A stretch of 64,000 nt of DNA from Fasciola hepatica. Its lineage: Eukaryota; Platyhelminthes; Trematoda; Plagiorchiida; Fasciolidae. A model generated the notes under the pieces. The model did no database searches. It was given only the letters and a program-made list of their open reading frames with translations, and was not told the DNA's origin. Below, piece after piece: positions 12,349 to 21,879 of this stretch. The translations under genes and the position numbers were made by a program. The DNA lies in NCBI GenBank assembly GCA_948099385.1, contig CANUEZ040000159.1:5970501-6034500 (forward strand), read 5' to 3'. Position 1 is the stretch's first letter, and each line of letters begins with the position of its first letter.

Positions 12349-12601
12349 TGTCTAGACGCGCCAGAAGTCCATCACGACTCTGCTTATTGCAATTCCAGAA
12401 GTGAACCTACCCGTGAATCAAAACGTCGATTGAGAGAAATTCAAGGAATCTTCGACAATAACGGTGCAGTATCTAAATATTTGATGCGTATGCACAAAGG
12501 CAGTACAGATGTCAACTTGACCGTGGTTCGTCTCAGGCTAATGTGGTGGCAAATCCAGGAGGTAACCAAAGAGTTAAGGCTCATCCGATCTGCAGAGTTT
12601 A
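12349..12601 (-). repeat. LTR of BEL complex E2/E3, first half of split copy
   Basis: Matches 19915 to about 20167 with roughly nine differences in 253 bp. At 12601 the match stops and resumes at 14066. The outer end reads TGTCTAGA on the plus strand, so the LTR would end in CA on the minus strand. Taken as half of the 3' LTR of a minus-strand LTR element. Confidence 0.65.
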
Positions 12602-14065
12602 AAAGTATTGAAGTATTGTATATTTTTTGACCGTGGTTAATACACATGCACAAGGCAAGATCAGAAAATACAGCAGTACATGTCAGTGTGAGGTATTCAC
12701 AATTTCTAAGTTTATGAGTCAAACAGCGGCCGAAATACACCAGTAAAGTCATGTAGTGTTTGAGTGAACTAAAGTGGTAATAGTTGGAGCTCGAATTGCA
12801 AATCGGTCTCAAAATTCGATGAGGGCGGTGTGGACATCTGGACAAACGTGGGATTGCTGGTATAAGCGATAATTGGACGGTCACTAACGAGTAACCGGGC
12901 GGAAGAGATGCCAAAGAACAAGACTTAAAGTAAAGTACTCATGAGGCTATCAACGTGCAGTCAGAGATACCAGCGAAATATAGAACACTGATTCAGCATT
13001 GGGTAACTAATTGCGGGGGAAGCAAGTGGAATAAATGCAAGTGAGTCAGAGGTGATAATAAAACGGACCTTTTGTGCGGGTGATTTCATTGTCATATGGA
13101 GATTCACATGAAGTCAAAAAGCTTCACAAGGATTTCAGTAAGCTTTCGAAGAGCATGAGTGGTGTATGGAGGCGTAACGCACTTTCAAAGAAGAGCCGTC
13201 AAGGAAACGGATTAATGGAGGCAAACGCTACTGGTGCTGCTAGGCAGAAGTTGGAGGAGTGTAAAGAAGAAAAGAAAAGAAAAAATCTTTTGTATGTGTC
13301 AAAAAAAATTATCAGTCAAATTCTGGTTGGCTGCAGATGTCAGATATTCTGCTTCATAAAGACCTTGGTTGCGGGTGATGGCGGGCAGACTTTTCAGGGT
13401 AGCAGGTAAAAAGGGGCTGGTTTGATGAAGTGGACAGCGGCGAGGGCTGAATTTCGGTCATTGGTTTCGTACTGCAGCCCGGAAAGAATTGAAGTGTTGA
13501 AATGAACTATCGGGAACAAACTTTGAGCGGATTTGGGTTGATGGTTGGTGTCAGGAATCACCTCTGCAATCCGGTGAGACTTTCATGTGGGTTTGTTACT
13601 CCGTGTACGGTGCCCCATATAAAGTAGGCAGGTGAGAGCTTAAGTTTAAACCATTGACCAAATCGTCCAGTCCTTACGGTAACCCGAGAATAACGTCGAG
13701 TTGGCCGACGGCTACCCAAGTACCCAATGCGGTCTGGAAGAGATCAGGAGTGCGGCTGTCTGTAGAGTGTTCCAGCTGTGGGTTATGATTATCGTTTTAT
13801 CGAAAACCAGAAAATGAACGTTCTGTTATCTGAATAATTAGTGGTCTTTCTGCTAGTGGGTCGGTCTATTAGGGATCCCTAGACAGAGACCGGCAGCTTT
13901 TTAAGGTAGTTGGGTGATAGTAGAGATTTAAGGAGATATCAGGTAGGTGGCGGATGAGAAAAGAGGGTCCATTTGGGAGCCGAGGATAAAAAATTTAGTA
14001 GAGGGTATGATCTGGAAGAAGAATGGGAAAATGGGAAGACAGCAGTCCGGTCGGTGTACCGGCTG
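12602..14065. mobile_element. 1.46-kb insertion splitting an LTR
   Basis: This block is absent from the other LTR copy, where GAGTTTA (12595-12601 equivalent) runs straight into the sequence that resumes at 14066. It is therefore an insertion here, or a deletion there. A 111-codon frame (13074-13409) rich in Lys, Ser and Glu is not recognised. I found no clear terminal inverted repeat, poly-A tail or target duplication. The type of element is unknown. Confidence 0.45.
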
Positions 14066-14265
14066 ATAACAATTGAGCAGCAAGTGCCCATCCAGAGCAA
14101 ACCAAGAGTTAAAATTGTCGATCTCGACCGGGTGAGAACAACGAGTGATTAAGTGAAACAAATAAAGATCAAAGTAGGGTAAAGTTCGCCACCTTTGGGG
14201 TATTTCTAACCGATTTTCACCCACCACCGGTAATTTGTCATCAAGGTGCTCCGGCGGCCGTACCA
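14066..14265 (-). repeat. LTR of BEL complex E2/E3, second half of split copy
   Basis: Resumes the match to the 19.9-kb LTR (about 20170-20368), more diverged than the first half. On the minus strand this end begins TGGTACGGCC, giving the TG...CA termini usual for LTRs together with the end at 12349. Confidence 0.65.
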
Positions 14266-15199
14266 CTCTCAGGTGATGAGCTCATCGGCTTACTTCAAAC
14301 CCGGTCCATACAGCGCTAGTAGGTTTACCAACAATATCTGCCTACCCATGGTGAACATTTCGTTCAGTCACTAACACCAAACTTAGCCATGCAGTGCATT
14401 ATCAGCGGTTGAACTGGGGTCCGTTCTATTATTCATTACCTAATGGTCAGCAACAATATGCACTAGTGCTGATCGATGCACCGGCCCGTCAGTAAACCTT
14501 TCGTGTTACTCATCATTGTGGCAGCCAACATTCTGCGTACTATTTCAAAGGCCTGTCAAGGCAGCTCCGGTGTCGATTACAGACAATGAGGGACATATAA
14601 CATTCAGTTGCATCAGGTGAATGTCGCTCCTAGGTTGACCAGTGCTTTGTTCCTGACTAAGCGAATAACGCTGTTGGAAGGGCAAAACTATCCCAGACAG
14701 CTACCGACCGTGGACCGTATGTGACGGCGGCCCCAAGTTTCCTCAGCTACGCTCTTCATCGGGAGACACCACAAATGGACTGGGACGTGAACCACGCGGG
14801 ACAGCACATGTAGGACTGATAGACAGCTGCGCTTTCGTTCGCTTTTCGGTGGTCTGACTTTTTATGAGCAGCACGCGTCTAAAAACGATTGCAAATACGG
14901 AACTGGCCCGTTGTGCCTTCACCATGTAATCAGACGCCTGACGTGTGCAACCAAATACACCAGCTGCAGTGGGGGCTAGATTGGCTCTGTACACAAATCA
15001 TCCATGACATCCAACTTTGCATCACGATTATTACGGGCCCATTTGCAAATCCGGTGACATTAACACCACCACCATGGCTGCACTGCAGACAGTCTATCAA
15101 ACTCAAAGGAATAAATCACATAACTTATGAAACGCTTAAGTAACTACGCGAATAATTGATACGCACCGGATGTATATACACAGGTTAGAAGTGTATGTC
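14266..15199. other. No recognised coding; 3' part of BEL complex
   Basis: Between the 3' LTR and the last recognisable integrase-side sequence. Short unassigned frames only. Confidence 0.35.
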
Positions 15200-15708
15200 A
15201 TCCAACTAACCACTCCTCCCAACAAACAATTTGCGCACATCTCGTATTACAATTCCGTGGGACCTGCGCACTGACTTCTCCAGCCAAGTTAACCCTGTCA
15301 ACATATGCTTCACCAACACTCTCGAAGGCTACTGATTTCTATAAAGACCATCCACAACTGCCAATATCAAATCACCTTGGTTCATGTTCCTGCTGACGGT
15401 GGGTCATCCGTGTCTTCCCTGTAACGAAAACACGTACCCCGCTTACCACCGTTTCCAAAAGGTGTCTGCTATTACATGCACCCTAGGCCGTAGCCGTACA
15501 CACGACTGGGGAAAGTCCATGCTATCCAGTAGTCCTCTTACCTCTGAGTAACAGAATCATGATGGGTGCTAACACCTTTAGGTCCTCGGCATTCCTTGTC
15601 GAAGGGAGCAACTGTCTACCTTTGACTGATCTTTCAACCTCCCCAGAAATGTTGAAAAGGGTCCTTCTTACATCTTCTATTTACTGGCCATTTACTCGTA
15701 ATATTCTT

Positions 15709-15903
15709 CTAGCTGACCTTATCAACCCCTCCAAGAAGCCTCCTCAGTGACTCGCATCGAGTGGACCAAAATATCACTGCGACTCGCGTTTCAACAAATC
15801 CACCTACTGTATTTTGTGTGGCTTCGCGGAGACTAGGACGTGGTTCAGCCTGGACGCCCTTTAAATTGCTTCCGTTATCCCTATATGATATCCACCGCTT
15901 CAC
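15709..15903 (-). pseudogene. BEL/Pao integrase core, second half
   Basis: YRDNGSNLKGVQAE is the second catalytic block (SDNGTNF.GA), keeping its Asp. RRLLGGVDKVS corresponds to the FGGVWERL region near the third catalytic residue, but that part is corrupted. It is in a different frame from the preceding fragment. Confidence 0.65.
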
Positions 15904-15954
15904 TCACCTGGCCGCCAGCCATATGAAAGCCTAGATCAGGGAGTCCGTGATGAG

Positions 15955-16374
15955 CTAGGACGTTACTTCAGTATGCGCCACTCTGGTGCTAAAGCACGTA
16001 AACAACCAACCATACCGCTTTTCTTCCACCCCTCTTTGCTTAACATGAAAAGGTCCAAAGTATTCGGCACCAACATGAGCAAACGCATTGCCTAAGAAGC
16101 AAGCACGCTCTGATAGTAAGGGCCCCTCCAGCCAATAGTATGGTAGAGCGGGCTCCGTTTTGTACGTTAAGCACTTATTAACAACTAGACGAAAAGCGGT
16201 CCACCCTGCTACTCCGAAATCTCCGGCGAATCTTAGAGAAAACTTGTTCACAGAAAAAGTAGCCTTCCAGCACGTGATAACGTTTGATCTTATGTAAGAT
16301 ACTTGCTCGGCAAAAATGACTAGATGTTTAGCAACACCAGATAGATTTGACCGTTTAACCCCCCACCGACGCAT
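15955..16374 (-). pseudogene. BEL/Pao integrase, zinc-binding edge and start of core
   Basis: 139 codons open. VVNKCLTYKTEP recalls the second CxxC-side of the H2C2 zinc-binding domain. NAFAHVGAEYFGPFHVKQRG then KRYGWLFTCFSTRVAHTEV is the first catalytic block of the rve core, which cuts target DNA and joins element ends. The first catalytic Asp, normally in VDYFGP, is replaced: the sequence reads AEYFGP. The frame breaks just after this block. Confidence 0.75.
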
Positions 16375-16900
16375 ACCAGTTCAATGACAGTAGCTGGATC
16401 GAGTGTATTTAATCCGTTTTCCTTCATCCGTGCCTCCAGTTATGTACTGGTACTAGGCACACTACCAGCTTCTACCGGAAATGCTTATCGCTGAACCCAT
16501 TCAAGCACTTCACTATGGCTGTTCCTGGCCTCTGACAAGGTCAAGCAATTTAAAAGCAATGTCATTTTGGGCTGGTCTTTTGCACTAATTAGGAGGCACC
16601 GTGTGAGCCGTAGAATTCATGCTACCGAATAAGAGGGTTTTCAGAACAACGAGAACAGTTCCAAGTAAATGCAAGTTGAAGGGCGGGTCGATGTGCTCAC
16701 TGTGCCGGTTGAATCACCACCAGTGCCGCGGAAATCTCCAGGTTCGGTATGGTCATTATTACTAGGGCCAACACTCTCTCGACCTTGCCTTTGTCTGAAT
16801 TCAACACGATGGCACACTCCTATCTACGAATAGCGGATGCGCCACCGAACCGTATCCGATCACCGACGAGTAGCAAAATGGACTAAGTTCTACATTGGCC

Positions 16901-17769
16901 TCGGACTCAGTCTTACAGCCATACCGCGGTGGTAAACTAACCTGCCGCTTCCCACCAATGATACTTTTGCACCGTTTTTACCGATCAAGCGTCTCATGTA
17001 CTAACAGCTGAATGCACTGAAAAAACAACTTGCAAAGTCGCCAAAGGCTCCATACCTGCGAACTGAAGGTTTCAGCCCACCCTAAAGGGCCATATATAGC
17101 AGCTAGCTGCGACTACAACAGTCTTCGCGTGGCAGGTGAATCCCCATCCGAAGATGGTAAACGAAAAAGTCATTTTTCATGTCCCGGGCCAATCATAATG
17201 CTCACCGAGCTGGAACAGCCATTACGTCAAATTCCCTGAATGAATTGTTCCGCTCAGTAAACACATTTCTACTAGCGACGGAACGGCTATTTCCCACCCA
17301 ATCGGTCAACCCTAATCCGCCCCAAAATAGTGGATGTGACAGTCACTCTACCGATGGAAGCTCAACCGTGCCGCTCTCTGTAAAAACAAGAGAACCATCT
17401 AAATAAAAGTTATTCATCGCCGTATCTGACGCGCCTTGGCCGTTGTGAGACGCCTTTGAGCAATACGCATTTAAATTTGCCACGGATCCTGAAATCAGAA
17501 AGTGATTATCCGTGAAATTTTACGATAATAAACTGTCAAATGAGCAATGACATGAAACAGATACCAACTTTAGTTGCTTGATCACAGGGACTCATAAAAC
17601 GAGAGCCAAACTGCGGCGTGCGAGAAAGGGGCATGCGCTTTACGCAGGTCCAGAATAGAACATTACAGAGCAGTGTGCTGGAAGCGAACAGACAAATGTC
17701 GGCCCATGAAAACATACGATTCATAAAAAAGCAAACTGTGTAAATGAGTGTGTGATGTCAATGAGACAT
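16901..17769. other. Unassigned, between two BEL pol remnants
   Basis: Would contain the RT end of E2 or the integrase end of E3. Nothing readable; frames of 62-75 codons are not recognised. Confidence 0.3.
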
Positions 17770-17932
17770 GAAATTGCATTGTTTCTGGGGGGACTTTCCA
17801 CAACCGGCCGTTACGCCGCCCACCAAAATCCTCCCGTGTGTCGCTGAATGGCAACAAACCCGGGGCCACTCTACTTTTTGGCAGCGGAGCCATGTGTTGT
17901 TTGCCAGCTGCGGCGTTGCTTCTCCCACAATA

Positions 17933-18274
17933 TTAACGACTTCGGATTATGCGTTTCACAGTCGCTCTTCTCAGCAACCAAGGGCACTTTCGGACGACGC
18001 TTGTCACGTGACATTCCCCGGCGTGTCCCTCTACGACGTGAGTGTTTTGAATCATTGGCTCCGTCACAAGTCGTCCAGCAGGCAGCAGTATGGGATATTT
18101 CGTTTCAAAGCTCAGGTGGGAGTCGGCCAGCCTACCATCTACCCGTAGTGAGCAGTTAATGGGTTTGGTGTCTGGAAGCTTCAAGTAACTTCTCGGAGAT
18201 GATATCCTTCTGTAGAATGGTCTTGCTTCATCCACCCCCTCGGGTTCTCGGATGAAAGCCCCGTGTTGTGTCAT
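17933..18274 (-). pseudogene. BEL/Pao integrase zinc-binding region
   Basis: LRVDGRLADSHLSFETKYPI then LLPAGRLVTEPMI and a TH..EGHAG stretch followed by RRATVKRII match the H2C2 region of BEL integrases (LRVGGRL..S.L....K.PI.LP..H.VT.L...H...GH.G...T....R). The first zinc ligand His of LP..H is Arg here; the later HAG histidine is kept. Confidence 0.7.
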
Positions 18275-18333
18275 CTTGAATAAATCGAGTTTTGCGGCTC
18301 AAGATTCACCGGGGCTTATCGAAACCACTCGTA

Positions 18334-18669
18334 TCAGGCTGGTGGGCGCATCCCTTTCACGACTAGCAAATGCTTCTTGAACCCAACCAACCAAACTAAT
18401 GACCGGAGCGTCTTCATCCAGGAGAAAAACTTGTTCAATAGTGATAGAATGAATATTGCTTCGACGACTGTGGTCGTCATCACTAAGCCTCTGACATCCA
18501 GTTCCAATTCCAGAGGGGGCTTTAGTTCGTACACGGGCCAGTCCTGCGTAGTTGTTTGCAGGATCTCCGGCCCTCCCGTCCGAGTGCCGAGCTGCCGGAA
18601 GATGGGCGCACCTTGAGAGCACAGGTCGGCTGGGTTACCGCCAGACCTGACATGTTTCCACTGGTTCAT
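18334..18669 (-). pseudogene. BEL/Pao RNase H to integrase connection
   Basis: QWKHVRSGGNPADLCSQGAP matches the W..V....NPAD..SRG block at the end of the BEL RNase H. LVWLVGFKKHLL further on resembles the hydrophobic R..AW..RF segment before the integrase zinc-binding domain. Confidence 0.7.
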
Positions 18670-18696
18670 GGCCGTTTCGTCATGGACGATCGTGAG

Positions 18697-19086
18697 TCAG
18701 TTAGCAACGAAAGTACTAAAACGGCTTCTGATGTTGGTAATGTAGTACAGTACTATCGTTGAGCCCGTCCAAAACCTAGCCGGCCAAACATAGAAGTGGA
18801 GACATCTTTTTACCCCTTGTACAGCCCTGACAGCTAACACGGCCGTGCTGATTTCAAGGAGCGGGATCGAAGCCCATTTCAGTTGGGCAACGCGGGCTTT
18901 GGCGAACGGAATCCTTGTAGCATGTTGTCCATCTCCAGTGCACCTTTCCAGTTCATCGGCGAAATTCATTAATTTATTTGCGCAAGTGGTCACCGAATCC
19001 GTGTCCATCTGAGTGGCTGCTGGTGTGCTCACTTCGTCAAGCGTGGACCCCACGATCAAGTGCTGTGGGTCAAACATTTTCTCCAA
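18697..19086 (-). pseudogene. BEL/Pao RNase H region
   Basis: ARVAQLKWASIPLLEISTAV then RFWTGSTIVLYYITNIRSRF followed by STFVAN is the RNase H block of BEL/Pao polymerases (K.RVAPLK...IPRLEL.AA...FWTDS..VL.YI.N...RF.TFVAN), which removes the RNA strand after copying. The Asp in FWTDS is Gly here (FWTGS), so the copy would be inactive even if translated. Confidence 0.75.
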
Positions 19087-19090
19087 TATT

Positions 19091-19914
19091 TCTTGGGCTC
19101 GTTTTTACCCCTTGCTGACCGGATGCAAAAGGTTTCCTTTGCCTTGCTTTGACAGTGAAGAAAAAAACTAGGGGCTGACCATCATCTCGGACTCCGCTCA
19201 CTTCTCCTTCCTTAAGCTGCCTAAAAATTAATACACATCTAAATGGAAAGTCAGAAAAAAAACAGGTATCGCAATAAGGCAGTCCCCATCTCTCCCAGAA
19301 ATGGTCCAGCCTATCGGTTTCGTCGGCCCAGTCCAGCAGCGAATTCGTTAACAGAGGTAGACATTTGCAAACGCAGCTCCTTTCGTCGGGGAACACGGTT
19401 CCCCGACACCGGAAGTCTAGCAAGCGAATACCCACTCAAATCCAATTCAATATGCCAATCCGCCTCGAGTACATATTTCTCCTTAGGACTGGGAGCTTCA
19501 GCATATTGCCTTTTGAAATTCGCCGCTCGAAGCATGGCCCCAACAGCTTCCAGCTCCACCTGGGCAATCAGTATCAATAGCTCAAAAACACGACTGGTCA
19601 TCATTTCTGGCGCTGACCGAACATGTAGGAGAGAATTTCCTTGAGGAGTGTTCCGAGAACTTCAGCTGGCCGGCTGCCAATGGCGAAATTTTCCAAGTTT
19701 TCGCACAATATCGGAGGCTATAAAATAATAAAGGTGCAAGGAAGCAAGGCCGAAAATTTGGTAGCAGATATGTGATTGTAAAATTAGGGTTCGGCCAGTC
19801 ATATAATTTCTTCAGGGCAACTACAGCAACCACACTTTTTGCAATGTCCACCTTGGAATAATTATCGAAAGTTCACAACCTAGTAAAATACTGTTAGAGC
19901 AGCCTATTTTCCAA
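19091..19914 (-). other. Unassigned, between 5' LTR and RNase H of E3
   Basis: Position calls for leader, gag and RT, but only about 0.8 kb is present, so most of these were lost. Overlapping frames of 97-121 codons (19311-19604, 19070-19435) carry no motif I can assign. Confidence 0.35.
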
Positions 19915-20368
19915 TGTCTAGATGCGCAAGAAGTCCATCACGACTCTGCTTATTGCAATTCCAGAAGTGAACCTACCCGTGAATCAAAACGTCGATTGAG
20001 AGAAATTCAAGGAATCTTCGACAATAACGGTGCAGTATCTAAATATTTGATGCGTATGCACAAAGGCAGTAAAGATGTCAACTTGACCGTGGTTCGTCTC
20101 AGGCTGATGTGGTTGCAAATCCAGGAGGTAACCAAAGAGTTAAGGCTCACCCGAGCTGTGGAGTTTAGATAACAATTGAGCAGCAGGTGCTCAACCTAAG
20201 CAAACCGAGAGTGAAAATTGTCGATCTCGACCGGGTGAGGACAACGAGTGACTAAGTGAAACAACCGAAAATCAACGAAAGGCAAAGTTCGCCATCTTTG
20301 GGGTACTTCTAACGGATTTTCACCTACCACCGTTAAGTTGTCACTATGGTGCTCCGATGGCCGTAGCA
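19915..20368 (-). repeat. Unsplit 454-bp LTR of BEL complex E2/E3
   Basis: Continuous match to 12349-12601 plus 14066-14265. Ends read TG...CA. Taken as the 5' LTR on the minus strand. The first half is about 96% identical to the split copy and the second half clearly less. The immediate flanks (CTCAT before 12349, GCACT after 20368) do not match, so a clean target duplication is not seen. Confidence 0.65.
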
Positions 20369-20489
20369 GCACTTACTATAGTCATTCGCATCACTGTAAT
20401 ATTGCAATGATACCAAGCTACTAAAATCAGTCCGACCGCACCCCGATCAATGGATCCATGCATGGACTTCGGCCCTGGTTCTATAATAG

Positions 20490-20890
20490 GTGGTTTTGGG
20501 AAATGCCCAGCTTCATTGCCCTGGGAAATTAGATGTTCGGAGGACCAAGCTACATACAGAGAAACTCCCGGCATTATACTTGGTCTCCTTAGATCGTAGA
20601 AAACTTAGAGGTGTACTCAGAAGACTTCGGGAGCATCGGGGTAAGTCTACCCCAATGGAGTGGACTGTAGTTTAGACAGTGCTACCCCGACCTAGGAACC
20701 ATGGGCATAGACTGATAAAACCAAGGGCACTGAGGACGTTTAGAGCACAGGTTTTACTACTCGGGTAATTGATGCATGGAACGATCTACGGGCCGAGAAG
20801 GTAGCTGTGGACCAGGGAGTGCAGTTGAAGGTAAATCTGGACCCATGGCGGAATCTATATTCCTCTCATGCCCCAACCGATTAAGTCGAG
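20490..20890 (+). mobile_element. 3' coding end of a decayed CR1-like LINE
   Basis: Frames give LPALYLVSLDRRKLRGVLRR, then traces of PRALRTFRAQV and IDAWNDLRAEKVA. These match the extreme C-terminus of CR1-like ORF2 (ERLRALNLF...RRLRGDLI...R..FF..RVV..WN.LPEEV), here broken by frameshifts. No upstream RT core is attached. Confidence 0.6.
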
Positions 20891-21879
20891 AGAATGACTT
20901 GACTGAGCGTCGGTCTTGGGTAGCATATTGCCTTGGCTAATCACAGTCAAGAGTATCCAGCACAACCGTGCGGCAAGCGTGAGCGCAAGAATGAGCGAGG
21001 GCACGAGCAGGTAAGTGAGTACGCTTGTCAGGGTGGCGTGTTAACGGAGAAGCGAGGCAAGCGAACGGTTGGAACGGGTCACAGTACGCTAAGTTTTGAT
21101 AGTTCACTATCGTTTGGAGTGAAGTATGGCTGGCTCCGACTTGTGTGTGTGTATATTTACACATGGACAGAGTTGGAATCAGTTATCAGTAACCTGCGAG
21201 TTTATGTGTGAGTGAGATGGTTTTGACTGAGAGTATGACTGTTTCGACAAAGTCACATACCAAAAATAGAAATAGCTGTCTGTGGGCGACCTGCTGGTGG
21301 TCTGCCTGTGCATGGTTTGAAATGGCCATGTTTGGACCCATCGTTAACTGTAAACGGAAAAGTGGATGGAATAGACACAAAAATTTGGGAGTCAAGATTG
21401 CAGCAAAAGTCAGTGTCTACATTACCGGAGGTCTCCGGTTGGGCTTGTTCACTGAGGGCAACTAATCTAACATGCACTTTACAAAATCGGAAGCAGCACA
21501 CCGTTCATCTTTCCATCCATGATTGTCCTTATACCTGTCGTCCTGATTCTACACTTATGCTCCACTCCCCTCCGGTGCCCTCCGTATTCCTCTCTCATAC
21601 CGGATCTTCCCTTATTAGCGGATCTATGAATCGCCCCCTTGGTTTGAGATAGACCTGGCTTAGGACCAAATTCGTAACTATGGAGTTGCTGTGCTCCTAA
21701 CAGCGAACCTGGTCCCAACCTCCCACCTCCGCAGACCCGAATGTGAGAGAAAACAAAAACGAGGCAAGAAGGGAGACAGAATTTGTGGCCTAGTGAACTT
21801 TGATTGAAGCTCACTTACGGAGGGATCTGGATTGATCTTTGAGTCGGAGCCTCAAGCCCTATGAGCTACCGTGACCTGA
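20891..21879. other. No recognised feature
   Basis: About 1 kb with several overlapping frames up to 114 codons on both strands (21308-21652 +, 21479-21814 -), none recognised. Confidence 0.4.

Larger units (their letters stand above)
15200..16900 (-). mobile_element. Decayed BEL/Pao pol E2 (RNase H and integrase)
   Basis: Minus-strand remnants in pol order. An RNase H-like stretch (NLEISAAL, about 16690-16790) is followed by the integrase zinc-binding edge (VVNKCLTYK), the integrase core (15955-16374 and 15709-15903), then the C-terminal block near 15330-15660, where VLAPIMILLLR and TVSRNMNQGDLIL can be read across frames (equivalents of LTPNHLLLLR and the V...GD.VL strand). Stops and shifts throughout. 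A second integrase start occurs upstream at 17.9 kb, so the 14.3-19.9 kb interval holds two pol genes, not one. Confidence 0.7.
17770..19090 (-). mobile_element. Decayed BEL/Pao pol E3 (RNase H to integrase start)
   Basis: Four minus-strand pieces follow one another: RNase H (18697-19086), the connection segment (18334-18669), the integrase zinc-binding region (17933-18274) and the first residues of an integrase core (17770-17893: LPKSRVAPGLLPFSDTREDF, where VDYFGP would be expected). After that the reading is lost. Better preserved than E2 in its first half. Confidence 0.7.
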
